Shown here: one piece after another, positions 52,780 through 61,722 of the stretch
Layout of the letters: the number at the start of each line of letters is the position of its first letter
How positions within the stretch are numbered: position 1 is the first letter of the stretch
Position numbers and translations under genes: made by a program
Source: Chloroflexota bacterium
GTDB taxonomy: Bacteria; Chloroflexota; Chloroflexia; Chloroflexales; Herpetosiphonaceae
Length of the DNA: 64,000 bases
Assembly (NCBI GenBank): GCA_020161265.1
Contig: JAIUOC010000007.1
Span: 248,001 to 312,000, forward strand
Direction of reading: 5' to 3'
The notes under the pieces: model-generated
The model's database searches: none
What the model saw: only the letters and a program-made list of their open reading frames with translations
Told to the model about the DNA's origin: nothing

Positions 52780-55014
52780 TTAGCTATTTTGCACCAACAT
52801 CAAGACACTGCTCAATGGTTGGGCAGCCAATTGAGGCATCAATTGCAGCATACCCTGGACTTTGTGCAACACCGCTTGTTGTTCTGCGTTGGCAACACCC
52901 AAAACTTGTTCGAGGGCTGCACCAACCGTCAGGGTTTGCAACTCGTCGGCACTCAAATATTGGCTGGCAATCAAGGCTGCTTCGCGCAACACTGGTTGAG
53001 CAGCGGTCAGATTCAAGCCATTGTCGTTGCTAGCTGATTTTTCAGCATCGCCATTGCCATTGGCTGGCAACACCCGACTGATCAAACGATTGCCAAGTTC
53101 TTTTAATGGAGCAGGCGCGGTGTTGATCAAACTGCCAACGCCGTCGGCCAAACCAATCATGCGTAGAATTTGTTGGGCAGTTTCAGGCGTACCATAAAGC
53201 TTGAAGTCCATTGCGGCCATCGCTTCGCCCATGGCTTTGGCTTGAGCCACGCCAATTTCAACTTGGGCGTGCATGCGAATCCGTTCAAGTTCAAGCTCTT
53301 GGGCAACCCCAGCGTGAGCGGCTAAAGCTTCGGCCAAGGCTTTTTGGCCTTCGGCTTCGGCAAGGGCTTTGGCACGAGCTGCTTCAGCTTCAGCCAAACC
53401 ACGTTCGCGAATTGCTTCAGCTTCGACACGGGCGGCATCAGCTTTGGCCTTAATCACTTCAGCTTCGGCCAAACCTTGTGAAGCGACAGTTGCTTTGCTT
53501 GCTTCGGCCCGCATAATTTCCGCGTCGGACATCGCTTGGGCTTCAGTACGGCGAGCTTCGGCCATCTTGATTGCAGCGGTTGCTTCGGCGGTTGCCTTTT
53601 TGTTCAAGGCTTCGGCATCAGCTTCGGCCTGCTTAATTTGGCGAAAGGTTTCAAGTTCAACTTCATTTTTACGATTGATAATTTCGCGTTTCGCATCACG
53701 TTCAGCATTGATAATTTGAATTTGCGCTTCACGTTCAGCGGCAGCACGCTCTTGCACCGTGACCACGCCTTGCTCAGCAACTTCACGTTCGGCGGCAATT
53801 GCCAAACGATCTTTTTCAGCTTGTTCGAGTTTAGCTTGCTCTTGGGCCAAGGCCACTTGACGTTCGCGGTCGGCCACTTGGACGGCTTGTTCACGCAACA
53901 CTTGGCTGCGTTGAACTTCGCGCTGGCGTTCTTGTTCGGCCAACTGAATCGCTTGTTGCTTACGTTGTTCGGCCAACATCACCGCTTGTTCTTTGAGCTT
54001 TTCGGCTTCGGCAATCGTGCGTTCTTTTTCAACCCGACTTAATTCAGCCGATTGTTGTTGTTCATAGGCAACTCGTTCAGCCGCAGTACGCTCTTCTGAT
54101 TCGCGAATTAAGATTTCACGTTGTTGGGTAGCGCGGGCTTGCGATAAGTTTCGCTCTAAATTCAATTTTTCTTGATCAACATCAGCGTTACGGCGGGTAA
54201 TTTCCAATTCGCTGGAGCGTTCAATATCATTTTGTTCTTGCGAAGTCGAAGCATTGCGCCGAGCAATTTCAAGCTGCTTTTGGCGCTCGATCGTGTTGCG
54301 CTCTTGCTCAGCCGTGGCATTACGCTTAGCAATTTCAGTTTGAGTCATTTGATCAATTTCGTTACGTTGCTTGAGTGCTTGCTGAATCACCTCGGCATTG
54401 GCCCGTGCCACTTGGGCCCCGAACACATCATCGGTACCGAAACTCCCTTGACGAGCACTCTTTAAGGTTGTAATTGAAACCGCTTCGAGCACCAAACCAT
54501 TTTCAGCTAAATCGCTACGCACCAAATTTTGCACTCGTTCAACAAATTTTTCACGCTCTTGGTGCAACGACATCAAGGTAAAGGTTGCAGCCACATCACG
54601 TAGCGCACCTTCCAATTTACTTTCAACCAAACGTTTTACACTATCAGTATTAACTTCTTTGCCACCAATGGTACGAGCAGCGCGTTCAATATCTTCGGCA
54701 ATGGGATTAACTTTGATAAAGAAAATCGCCCGAATATCGGCATATTGTGGGTCGATCGTCAGCAAAGCATTGGCTTCCGTCCGCTCGACATCAATATCCA
54801 TCGTGCGCAAATCAACCCATGTAATTTCATGAAAGGCTGGAATAACCCAGCTACCACCATTAAAAACGACCTTTGGTTTGCTGCCACCAGTTCGCACATA
54901 CGTACGGTCGGCGGGTGCTTTCACATAAAAATGGTTGACCAAGGCAAAAAACACCACAACCAACAGAATCACGACCAGTAGGGTAATCCCGACTAACACT
55001 GCAATCTGTTCCAT
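52780..55014 (-). CDS. Flotillin-family membrane scaffold protein
   Basis: Has 744 residues. One N-terminal membrane helix (about 4-28), an SPFH/band-7 domain (about 30-215), then a very long coiled coil (about 215-600) rich in Glu, Ala, Arg and Gln with typical AEAE repeats. A C-terminal region (about 605-744) includes QVEIGVAQAKAMGEAM and a small helical bundle. Flotillins organise membrane microdomains and the function of other membrane proteins. Three 22-residue repeats starting E-I-A/T-K/R-R-N-A are seen at about 227-292. AAGGAG lies 9 bases before the ATG. An NfeD-like gene lies upstream in the same direction, the usual flotillin partner. Confidence 0.92.
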   Translation of the reverse strand: MEQIAVLVGITLLVVILLVVVFFALVNHFYVKAPADRTYVRTGGSKPKVVFNGGSWVIPAFHEITWVDLRTMDIDVERTEANALLTIDPQYADIRAIFFIKVNPIAEDIERAARTIGGKEVNTDSVKRLVESKLEGALRDVAATFTLMSLHQEREKFVERVQNLVRSDLAENGLVLEAVSITTLKSARQGSFGTDDVFGAQVARANAEVIQQALKQRNEIDQMTQTEIAKRNATAEQERNTIERQKQLEIARRNASTSQEQNDIERSSELEITRRNADVDQEKLNLERNLSQARATQQREILIRESEERTAAERVAYEQQQSAELSRVEKERTIAEAEKLKEQAVMLAEQRKQQAIQLAEQERQREVQRSQVLREQAVQVADRERQVALAQEQAKLEQAEKDRLAIAAEREVAEQGVVTVQERAAAEREAQIQIINAERDAKREIINRKNEVELETFRQIKQAEADAEALNKKATAEATAAIKMAEARRTEAQAMSDAEIMRAEASKATVASQGLAEAEVIKAKADAARVEAEAIRERGLAEAEAARAKALAEAEGQKALAEALAAHAGVAQELELERIRMHAQVEIGVAQAKAMGEAMAAMDFKLYGTPETAQQILRMIGLADGVGSLINTAPAPLKELGNRLISRVLPANGNGDAEKSASNDNGLNLTAAQPVLREAALIASQYLSADELQTLTVGAALEQVLGVANAEQQAVLHKVQGMLQLMPQLAAQPLSSVLMLVQNS

Positions 55015-55161
55015 TATCAATAACTCCTTATAACCCAGGATGGCAGCAATACACTAATCAAACAGCCATCCTAGAGACGTTCCCTCGTAAAATGTTCCTT
55101 CTTTCAAAAGCTATAAGCATCACATTCGAGCATTCCTCAAACTCAACCCAATATCTAAAAA

Positions 55162-55764
55162 CTAACGACCAAATTGTTTGGCAATAAAACAACGCTTAAC
55201 TTGATCGTATTCAACCAAAGCGACTTCAGTATTGGTTGGTAATGGTTCGCCAGTCGCTAATTGAGCAAATACCGTGTGTACTGTGCCATGGGGATCACGC
55301 ACCTCAACTCGGCCATAGGTTACGCTAATCGTTGGGCTACTAACTCGCCCAACCCGCCCAACCAATTGCTCAAAACCAACGATCAGGCTATTTTCAGGAG
55401 CTAATTTAGCGAATAAGCGACTGGTACGGCTGGTTCCGAAAAAGGCCAAGGGTAAACTTAGCACCAACACCACCGCAAAAAACCAACTGGGGTATACGCT
55501 ATCAAATTGAAACGCTACTGCATTCAGCAGGAGTCCAATCAACCCAAACAGCGATAAAAAACTAACGAGGATAAACATTAGGGGCACTTTGCCAACCCCA
55601 AGGGTATCGAGAGCACCATCAAAAAAATCGTGGCCATCGCTATCGATATCAGCATCGCTATCGTGGTCGCCGAAGCCACCAACGATTTGCAACACTGCAA
55701 AGACCAAGCCAAGGCCAAGACTAATTAAAAATGGTAAGTTGTACCACGTTGTCCATACCTTCAT
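55162..55764 (-). CDS. NfeD/OB-fold membrane protein, flotillin partner
   Basis: Has 200 residues. Three hydrophobic segments (about 8-30, 60-85 and 90-110) are separated by an acidic loop (DHDSDADIDSDGHDF). A C-terminal OB-fold beta domain follows (about 125-195, VGRVGRVSSPTISVTYGRVEV). Such short NfeD-type proteins are encoded beside SPFH proteins and probably anchor or regulate them. GGAG precedes the ATG at 55764 by about 10 bases. It is 147 bases upstream of flotillin in the same direction. Confidence 0.75.
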   Translation of the reverse strand: MKVWTTWYNLPFLISLGLGLVFAVLQIVGGFGDHDSDADIDSDGHDFFDGALDTLGVGKVPLMFILVSFLSLFGLIGLLLNAVAFQFDSVYPSWFFAVVLVLSLPLAFFGTSRTSRLFAKLAPENSLIVGFEQLVGRVGRVSSPTISVTYGRVEVRDPHGTVHTVFAQLATGEPLPTNTEVALVEYDQVKRCFIAKQFGR

Positions 55765-56026
55765 GGGCGTTTTCTCCACATCCTAGTGTAGCTTCTGTAC
55801 GTGGTAATTATTAAAATGTTGCAGTGGATGAACTGCTGTGAGCGGCACAACAAGCATAGCACAAAAGCCAGATGCGACACAAGCGGCATGCTTGTGTTAA
55901 AATACGCAACATTGTGTTGTCGCCCAACGGCTCTAGCCGCGTTATCAACGCTGATTGCACACCGACGTGCTGCTTCTAGGCGTGGCTTTGGCTTTGTTAG
56001 TATCCAAACGCGAGGAGAGCAGTCGT

Positions 56027-57811
56027 ATGCTCCGAACTCACACTTGCGGCGAGTTGCGCCGCGACCACATCGACCAAACCGTGACGTTAGCTGGTTGGGT
56101 TCATCGCCGCCGTGATCACGGCACGGTGCTCTTTTTAGATTTGCGTGACCGCTATGGCTTAACCCAAGTGATTGTTGATCCTTCGTCGAATCCCGAAGCT
56201 CGCGCTGTGCTCGATAGCATCAAAAATGAGTATGTGATTCAGGTCACTGGGCGGGTGCGCTCACGGCTTGAAGGCGCAGAAAATGCCAATTTGGCAACTG
56301 GCGCGATCGAACTCGAAGTGCAAAGTGCCAAGATTCTCAACACTGCCAAAACTCCGCCAATCTTGGTGAATCGTGATGGTGGCGAGGATGAAGCGCTGCG
56401 CTTGAAATATCGCTATATTGAATTGCGCCGCGAACGCCAACAGCATATCTTGGGGTTACGCCATCGCACGATCAAATTTATGCGCGATTGGATGGATCGC
56501 GAGGGCTTTTGGGAAATTGAAACCCCAATTTTGATGAAAAGCACGCCTGAAGGCGCACGCGACTATCTTGTGCCAAGTCGCTTACATCCAGGCGAATTTT
56601 ATGCCTTGCCCCAATCGCCGCAACAACTTAAGCAATTGTTGATGGTTTCGGGCATCGACAAGTATTTCCAAATTGCCCGTTGTATGCGTGATGAAGATTT
56701 ACGCGCTGATCGCCAGCCCGAATTCACCCAACTCGACATTGAGATGAGCTTTGTCGAGCAAGACGATGTGCTTGATGTTGTCGAACGCTTGATGACTGAA
56801 TTGGTGGCCAATGTCACGCCGCACAAACGCTTGGTTTCGCCTTTCCCACGGCTCACCTACGCCGATGCGATTGAATATTACGGCTCCGACAAGCCCGATT
56901 TGCGCTACGACTTGAAATTTGTCAACGTAGGCGAAATCGTCAAAGATAGCCAATTTGGGGTGTTTACGGGGGCACTCAGCAGCGGCGGCAAAGTTCAAGC
57001 CATTCGCTTGCCCGGCTGTGGCAGCTATTCACGGAAGCAAATCGACGATCTGCAAGAAGTTGCCAAAATTGGTGGAGCCAAAGGCATGGCTTGGATGGCG
57101 ATCGAAGCTGATGGCAGCGTGCGCTCGCCGATCGCCAAATTCTTCGAACAAGCCCAACTTGATCAATTAAAGAGTGCAACAGCAGCTGAAGCTGGCGACT
57201 TAATTGTCTATGTTGCCGACAAACCAGCAGTGGTAGCGGCCTCGTTAGATAAAGTGCGGCGCGAAATGGCCAAGCGGCTCGATCTTGCCGACAAAGACCT
57301 GATGCATTTTGCATGGGTGATCGACTTCCCAATGTTTGAATACAATGCCGAAAGTGGCGAATGGGATGCCGCCCATCATCCATTCTGTATGGTCAACCCT
57401 GCCGATGTTGAAAAAATGCAGCGCGGCGAATTTGAAGGCGTGCGAGCCGCCTCATACGACTTGGTATGTAACGGCTATGAGTTGGCTTCTGGCTCAATTC
57501 GGATTCACGATCGCAGCATTCAGCAATACATTTTTGATCGCTTGCCCTACAGCCCTGAAGAAATTCAAAAGCGCTTTGGGCATATGTTGGAAGCCTTCGA
57601 ATATGGCGCACCACCTCATGGCGGCATGGCTCCAGGCATCGATCGCTTGGTGATGTTGTTGGCCGATACCGACAACATTCGCGATGTGATCGCCTTCCCC
57701 AAAACCCAACGTGCCGAAGATCTGATGATGAATGCGCCATCATCGGTCGACAGCAAGCAGTTGCGTGAGCTTGGCCTGCGCTTGGCCGATGGAGTTGAAC
57801 CACGCGGCTAA
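56027..57811 (+). CDS. aspS: Aspartyl-tRNA synthetase
   Basis: Has 594 residues, the normal size of the bacterial form. The N-terminal OB-fold anticodon domain (about 1-110, [14 protein letters not shown]) is followed by the class II core with motif 2 ([19 protein letters not shown]), the bacterial GAD insertion (about 290-420) and motif 3 ([19 protein letters not shown]). It charges tRNA-Asp with aspartate; whether it also serves tRNA-Asn cannot be judged here. GAGGAG lies 8 bases before the ATG at 56027. A frame further upstream is open but without a ribosome site. Terminator hairpin follows. Confidence 0.97.
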   Translation: MLRTHTCGELRRDHIDQTVTLAGWVHRRRDHGTVLFLDLRDRYGLTQVIVDPSSNPEARAVLDSIKNEYVIQVTGRVRSRLEGAENANLATGAIELEVQSAKILNTAKTPPILVNRDGGEDEALRLKYRYIELRRERQQHILGLRHRTIKFMRDWMDREGFWEIETPILMKSTPEGARDYLVPSRLHPGEFYALPQSPQQLKQLLMVSGIDKYFQIARCMRDEDLRADRQPEFTQLDIEMSFVEQDDVLDVVERLMTELVANVTPHKRLVSPFPRLTYADAIEYYGSDKPDLRYDLKFVNVGEIVKDSQFGVFTGALSSGGKVQAIRLPGCGSYSRKQIDDLQEVAKIGGAKGMAWMAIEADGSVRSPIAKFFEQAQLDQLKSATAAEAGDLIVYVADKPAVVAASLDKVRREMAKRLDLADKDLMHFAWVIDFPMFEYNAESGEWDAAHHPFCMVNPADVEKMQRGEFEGVRAASYDLVCNGYELASGSIRIHDRSIQQYIFDRLPYSPEEIQKRFGHMLEAFEYGAPPHGGMAPGIDRLVMLLADTDNIRDVIAFPKTQRAEDLMMNAPSSVDSKQLRELGLRLADGVEPRG

Positions 57812-57823
57812 GCTTAAATTTCA

Positions 57824-57866
57824 ACATAAATTGCTCATAGTTATCTAAACTATGGGCAATTTATGT
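57824..57866 (+). terminator. Hairpin after aspS
   Basis: A long stem (ACATAAATTGCTCATAGTT with AACTATGGGCAATTTATGT, one G-T or mismatch) around a 5-base loop lies just after the stop and is followed by TTTAAA. Confidence 0.75.
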
Positions 57867-57922
57867 TTAAAACCCCAAAACCTGTGATACGATAACCTGA
57901 GTGATTGAACGTGTGGATTGGC

Positions 57923-58309
57923 ATGCAAACGGCGCAGATTTCTTCGATTAATTTAAGCATTCAGCAACGTTGGCTGATTTGGCTGTGGGTACTATTTTGT
58001 GGACTAAATCCGCTTAGTTGCTTATGGCACTGTGGTGCATCGACCCAAGCAAATGAAATAAATCTGAATCGCGATGCTGGAATGTTTATTTGCTTGATGG
58101 CCGAATCGCAGCCACCCGCCAGCAGTCTCCACACCCATGCACCTAGCTCCAACCCTGAGCCAACTCAGCAAGGAGTAGCGCAATTGCATGGGTTTAATAG
58201 CCTCGAATTAGAATTGAACTGGCTTTGGCAACAATCTAACTATCAACCACTGATTTGGCAGAGCCAACCGACAGCGCCGCCCCTAGCACCCCCACCAGAA
58301 TTACTATGA
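57923..58309 (+). CDS. Small secreted or membrane protein upstream of YtkA-like lipoprotein
   Basis: Has 128 residues from ATG at 57923. One hydrophobic segment (about 15-35, including LWVLFCGLNPLSCLW) is followed by an HC, a run with conserved-looking His and Cys (GMFICLMAESQ), and a Pro-rich end. Relatives of this plan often sit beside copper-related or FixH-type genes, but I do not recognise the family. The next gene lies 50 bases downstream on the same strand. The alternative start TTG at 57905 adds six residues. Confidence 0.5.
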   Translation: MQTAQISSINLSIQQRWLIWLWVLFCGLNPLSCLWHCGASTQANEINLNRDAGMFICLMAESQPPASSLHTHAPSSNPEPTQQGVAQLHGFNSLELELNWLWQQSNYQPLIWQSQPTAPPLAPPPELL

Positions 58310-58359
58310 TTAATTTAGTTTCAGTAATATGCTTGCTATTTTTATAAGGAGTATTCAGC

Positions 58360-58758
58360 GTGTTCAAACGACTTTTATTTTGCTTATTGCTATTATCCAA
58401 CCTCGTTGCTTGCGGCGGCAATGATGCGGCTCAAGTGCCTGCTCCGGTTGAAAAAACCGTTGATGGCGTGACCCTCAAACTCATCTCGGAAAACCCATTA
58501 ACTCCCAATACCGACCAAACATGGGTGATTAATGTGACGCAAAATGGTCAACCGGTGGATAATGCCGATGTCTATTTGGATATCGATATGCCTTCGATGC
58601 CAATGGGCCAAAACAAACCACTAGCCAAAAGCGAGGGTAACGGCAACTATCGCGCCCAAGGCATTTACACCATGGGCGGAGCATGGGCAGTGAGCGTTTT
58701 TGCCGAATTTGATGGCAAAGAATATCAAGCCAACTTCGATTTCAACGTACCAGAATAA
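58360..58758 (+). CDS. YtkA-like (FixH-type) lipoprotein
   Basis: Has 132 residues. The lipoprotein signal ends LVAC (Cys18), followed by one beta-sandwich domain with DADV-type NADVYLDIDMPSMPMGQNKP and a GGAWAVSVF strand. This matches the YtkA-like/FixH pattern found near copper and cytochrome oxidase assembly genes. The Met-rich M-P-S-M-P-M-G segment could bind copper, but that is inferred. AAGGAG lies 8 bases before a GTG start. Confidence 0.75.
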   Translation: MFKRLLFCLLLLSNLVACGGNDAAQVPAPVEKTVDGVTLKLISENPLTPNTDQTWVINVTQNGQPVDNADVYLDIDMPSMPMGQNKPLAKSEGNGNYRAQGIYTMGGAWAVSVFAEFDGKEYQANFDFNVPE

Positions 58759-58866
58759 GACCTAGAGCTAGCCCTTCGTTTGAACTGAAGGGCCAGCTCT
58801 ATTTCGTTTCATTCAGACTTGACAAATTCAACAACTTCGGGCATCATTGGCGCTAGCAAATCAAGC

Positions 58867-58941
58867 GCGGGAGTAGCGCAATGGTAGCGCATCTGCCTTC
58901 CAAGCAGATGGTTGCGAGTTCGAGTCTCGTCTCCCGCTCCA
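58867..58941 (+). tRNA. tRNA-Gly(UCC)
   Basis: A full cloverleaf is drawn by eye: acceptor GCGGGAG/CTCCCGC perfect, D stem GCGC/GCGC, anticodon stem TCTGC/GCAGA with loop CTTCCAA (anticodon TCC at 58899-58901), T stem GCGAG/CTCGT with loop TTCGAGT, discriminator T and an encoded CCA. It reads GGA codons. Confidence 0.95.
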
Positions 58942-58949
58942 ACAACACT

Positions 58950-59003
58950 ACAAAGCTCCAACGGAAACAACGGTTGAAATGCTGTTGTTGGTTGGAGCTT
59001 TGT
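58950..59003 (+). terminator. Hairpin after tRNA-Gly
   Basis: Perfect 13-bp arms (58950-58962 and 58991-59003) around a 28-base loop, starting 9 bases after the tRNA 3' end. Confidence 0.65.
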
Positions 59004-59203
59004 TATGCTCCCAGCCGTAATCCACGCTCGATGCAGCAGGTGTTGAATAATCCGGCGTTGCTCAGGAAACCCAAGCGTTTCGAGTAAGTGCGGTAAATGA
59101 TCCAAGAAAGCTCGTGCTTGATCAAGATTGACGCGCGGTGGCGCACTTGGCACGGCCTGAAGTTGCTGTTTAAGTTTGGCACTATGAGAAATCCATCCTC
59201 ATT
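59004..59203 (-). pseudogene. Possible C-terminal remnant of a site-specific recombinase
   Basis: A minus-strand frame without a start reads as a short, protein-like helical stretch (KLKQQLQAV..., then LGFPEQRRIIQHLLHRAWI). The last part recalls the conserved end of large serine recombinases (EQRRxLLxxLLERV). No catalytic N-terminal domain or upstream start is present, and the frame then runs through the tRNA hairpin. A location next to a tRNA gene suits an integrase scar. This is an eye-level resemblance only. Confidence 0.25.
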
Positions 59204-59310
59204 CAATTAACTCACTAACTTCACGCTGGCAACTCCTTCTAATTTACTCCTGACCATACTCCTATTTACCAATGGTCTATACTCACCTCAACCATTTGTG
59301 AGGATTAATA

Positions 59311-59628
59311 ATGATCAATCGCTTAGTTCTCATCGTGTTCATATTCGCACTCTGGAGCTGCGCTGGCGCTACACCACCCACACCCGATCCAACACCAGAA
59401 GTCATTGCAATAACGCTTTCGTCTGAAACGAAGCTCTGGACTATTCCACCCAACTCAGCCGATATCCAGCCATTGGCAAGCCTTCCAGCCGGCACCATTG
59501 TGCGCGTGATTCGCCATAGCATGCGGTATAACGGCTTCTGGCTCTTTATTCGTACCGATGGCTATGAGGGCTATATTGAAGAGCGCTATGGAATACTAAC
59601 CATCGAGCAACGGGAACAACTGAAGTAA
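59311..59628 (+). CDS. Small SH3-like lipoprotein
   Basis: Has 105 residues. The lipoprotein signal ends LWSC (Cys17), then a Pro/Thr linker (PPTPDPTPE) and one bacterial SH3-type domain (about 35-95), with a turn like LPAGTIVRVIRH and GYEGYIEERYGIL. SH3b domains usually bind peptidoglycan or peptides. GAGG precedes the ATG. It is followed after a small hairpin by another lipoprotein gene that is frameshifted. Confidence 0.65.
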   Translation: MINRLVLIVFIFALWSCAGATPPTPDPTPEVIAITLSSETKLWTIPPNSADIQPLASLPAGTIVRVIRHSMRYNGFWLFIRTDGYEGYIEERYGILTIEQREQLK

Positions 59629-59647
59629 GTGGCGTAACTACGTTGGC

Positions 59648-59666
59648 TTGCTCTATCATAGAGCAA
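59648..59666 (+). terminator. Short hairpin between lipoprotein genes
   Basis: Perfect 8-bp arms (59648-59655 and 59659-59666) with a 3-base loop. Confidence 0.45.
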
Positions 59667-59690
59667 TGTCTTTGTTGTAGGAGAACGCCC

Positions 59691-60226
59691 ATGCTTCACA
59701 AAACCCTGATTATAGGACTCTTTTCAGCCCGATCGTTGGATGTAGCGACAAGGCCGCTCCTGGTCAATCAGAACCTTCGCTCGCGTCCTTGAACCGTGAT
59801 GACCTGAAAGCCCTCGTGTGGACAGATGACATTGCTGGATTACAGGTGGAAGAAGGAGACTACACCATGCGAAGCGATTTGGATCGCTTCATCACCGAGG
59901 CGCGGTTCCAAGGCACCAAGGACTATTTCTTGGTCACTATCGGTACCTACGAATCGCACGATCTCACCATCAAGCAAGCCAAGCTCGGCCTTGAGGGTAT
60001 CAACCAATTGGCCAATGGGGCAGAGTTTGCGACTCAGCTTCCAAATATTGGCGACCTGCTGTACGTGGGGCATAATCCATCAGATGATTTTACCACTCCG
60101 TCATTTGTTTTAGCACGCTGCGGCATTGTTGTTGAGAGCCTTTTGAGTAAAAAATACCCTGCACCGATCTTGGAAAATTATGCCAAGGCAATCGACCAGC
60201 GCATTCAAGCTAAGTGTGGCAAGTAA
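59691..60226 (+). pseudogene. Frameshifted small lipoprotein gene
   Basis: ATG at 59691 with AGGAG 7 bases upstream begins a signal peptide (MLHKTLIIGLFSA) but this frame soon stops. From about 59732 the next frame (one base missing) gives IVGCSDKAAPGQSEP, a lipobox with Cys, and then runs open to 60226. Restoring one base near 59730 would give a complete lipoprotein of about 178 residues. The mature part (with KALVWTDDIAGL, FVLARCGIVVE) is not a family I recognise. Either the gene is inactivated or the sequence has an error there. Programmed frameshifting is possible but there is no slippery run. Confidence 0.7.
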
Positions 60227-60275
60227 GCATCCACTACCTAACATTGAAAGGCTAGAGGCTGAGGGAATACACTTA

Positions 60276-60635
60276 TTAACTAGCACTGTTCGTCAGTAAA
60301 TCGCGAATTTCTCGTGCACTCATAATCAGATCTGAGATGAGCATTCCCAGTCGAAGGGTCGTATCGCTATAGCAAATCAATATAGTATTTGAATTGACTG
60401 CAAACAACCCTAGTGTCTGCTGCAAATCACGCAGAATGATGTAATCATCTATCGGATGATTCAAGGTAAGTATGATATTTTTGGTAACCTGAATGCCCTA
60501 GGACAAACGTACAATTCCATGATTGTCGTCTGCTGCAGCCATAAAATCGGGATGCGAAAACACAATATTATGCAAACTTGGCAGTTTTCGCTGAAGATCG
60601 ATCACATATTCTTTAATCAGCGTATAGGTCATCAT
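60276..60635 (-). pseudogene. Roadblock/LC7-like gene interrupted by one in-frame TAG
   Basis: From ATG at 60635 (GAGG upstream) the frame reads 45 codons to TAG at 60498-60500. It then continues open in the same frame for 73 more codons to a normal stop at 60276. The two parts together make a coherent small protein of about 119 positions. The second part (DDYIILRDLQQTLGLFAV, ILICYSDTTLRLGMLI) has the strand-helix pattern and hydrophobicity of Roadblock/LC7 domains. Those usually regulate small GTPases and polarity or motility in gliding bacteria. Single nonsense mutation, recoding or error are all possible. Confidence 0.55.
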
Positions 60636-60678
60636 CGAACCTCAAACTCATCGATACCCAACATATAGGAACAAGCGA

Positions 60679-61185
60679 ATGCAGCACCTATATCCCTATA
60701 TTGGGCCGCCCGAATTGCAACACACATGGGATGAGCGTTCACAACGCCATATAATTTCGACAATTGCCGATGTTGAGCTGTGGAATGCAAGCCAACCAAA
60801 ATCACGCCACGAGCAGAGCCTAACCGCTACTTTTATTATGGATCCCAAAGCCCAACTTTGGATCGCCGATCAGCGTTCTGAGCATGTGGCTTGTGCCCGT
60901 GGTGGCCATGTTTTGGCGGCTGGCGAAATCACGTTTATCGTTGAGGCAGGGCTACTCGTAAACTGTGAACTGACGAATCAATCAACTGGCTATTGCCCAG
61001 AGCCAAGCACATGGTCAGTCGTTCAGCAAGTGCTTGATCAACTTGGGCTGCCGCACACTGGCGGCTGGACAACCAGCTACGATTTTCGGCGCTGCCCAGC
61101 CTGTGGCATGATTAATTTGATCAAAGATCAATGGTTTGTCTGTGCTGTCTGTGAACATGAGTTGCCATTAGCCTGGAATTGTTGA
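60679..61185 (+). CDS. Hypothetical protein with C-terminal zinc ribbon
   Basis: Has 168 residues. An unrecognised N-terminal alpha/beta part (about 1-125) is followed by a four-Cys zinc ribbon near the C-terminus (CPACGMI, then CAVCEHEL, spacing about 17). It may bind nucleic acid or protein. There is only a weak ribosome site (GGAACAAGCG). It is convergent with the gamma-carbonic-anhydrase-like gene 8 bases away. Confidence 0.65.
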   Translation: MQHLYPYIGPPELQHTWDERSQRHIISTIADVELWNASQPKSRHEQSLTATFIMDPKAQLWIADQRSEHVACARGGHVLAAGEITFIVEAGLLVNCELTNQSTGYCPEPSTWSVVQQVLDQLGLPHTGGWTTSYDFRRCPACGMINLIKDQWFVCAVCEHELPLAWNC

Positions 61186-61193
61186 GCATGAAA

Positions 61194-61712
61194 CTAACCC
61201 TGAGCTGCCGCAAGGTAGGCATTTTTCAGGGCAATATAATTTTCAGCAGTACGGCGAATTCGCTCAAGATGTGCATCATCTAAGGGGCGAATTTTGCCTG
61301 GAATACCCAAAACCAGCGAATGGGGCGGCACAATCATGCCCTCGGTGACCAAAGCCCTCGCCCCAATCAACGAGCCACGCCCAATCTGGGCATGGTTCAA
61401 AATTACCGCGCCCATGCCAATTAGCACGTCGTCACCAACTGTACAGCCATGCACAATCGCGCCATGACCAATACTTACGCCTGTGCCGATCGTCAGCCAA
61501 GCATCGGGGTCAGCATGCAAAATTGAGCCATCTTGAATATTACAGCCTGCGCCGATCCGAATCAGGCCTTTATCACCGCGAATCACAGTCATCGGCCAAA
61601 CGCTCACATCGGCGGCCAACTCGACTGCGCCACAAACCAAAGCTTGAGGCGCAATATATACCCCTTCGGCGCGTGAAACCCGATCGCTAACGCAGGGAAA
61701 TTGATAGTCCAC
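61194..61712 (-). CDS. Gamma-carbonic-anhydrase-like hexapeptide-repeat protein
   Basis: Has 172 residues, with left-handed beta-helix hexapeptide repeats through about 20-150 and a C-terminal helix. Three His residues in the expected zinc-ligand order are visible (SILHAD, then SIGHGAIVHG). This is the YrdA/PaaY branch: some members hydrate CO2 and some have thioesterase activity. GTG at 61712 follows GAGG by 7 bases. It starts just after the PhzF-like stop, so the two genes form an operon. Confidence 0.88.
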   Translation of the reverse strand: MDYQFPCVSDRVSRAEGVYIAPQALVCGAVELAADVSVWPMTVIRGDKGLIRIGAGCNIQDGSILHADPDAWLTIGTGVSIGHGAIVHGCTVGDDVLIGMGAVILNHAQIGRGSLIGARALVTEGMIVPPHSLVLGIPGKIRPLDDAHLERIRRTAENYIALKNAYLAAAQG

Positions 61713-61722
61713 CGACACACCT

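Noticed and set aside
55780-56026. Possible T-box leader before aspartyl-tRNA synthetase
   Set aside because: No T-box-like conserved sequence or terminator/antiterminator pair was found. Only promoter-like A+T-rich DNA is visible.
58809-59153. Open minus-strand frame giving a protein with a GDETRTRNHLLG-type segment
   Set aside because: That segment is the antisense translation of the tRNA-Gly gene, a well-known false protein. The part beyond it is kept only as a possible recombinase remnant.
60456-60668. Plus-strand frame of 70 codons
   Set aside because: Lies antisense to the TAG-interrupted gene, which has the better ribosome site and protein-like sequence on both sides of the stop.
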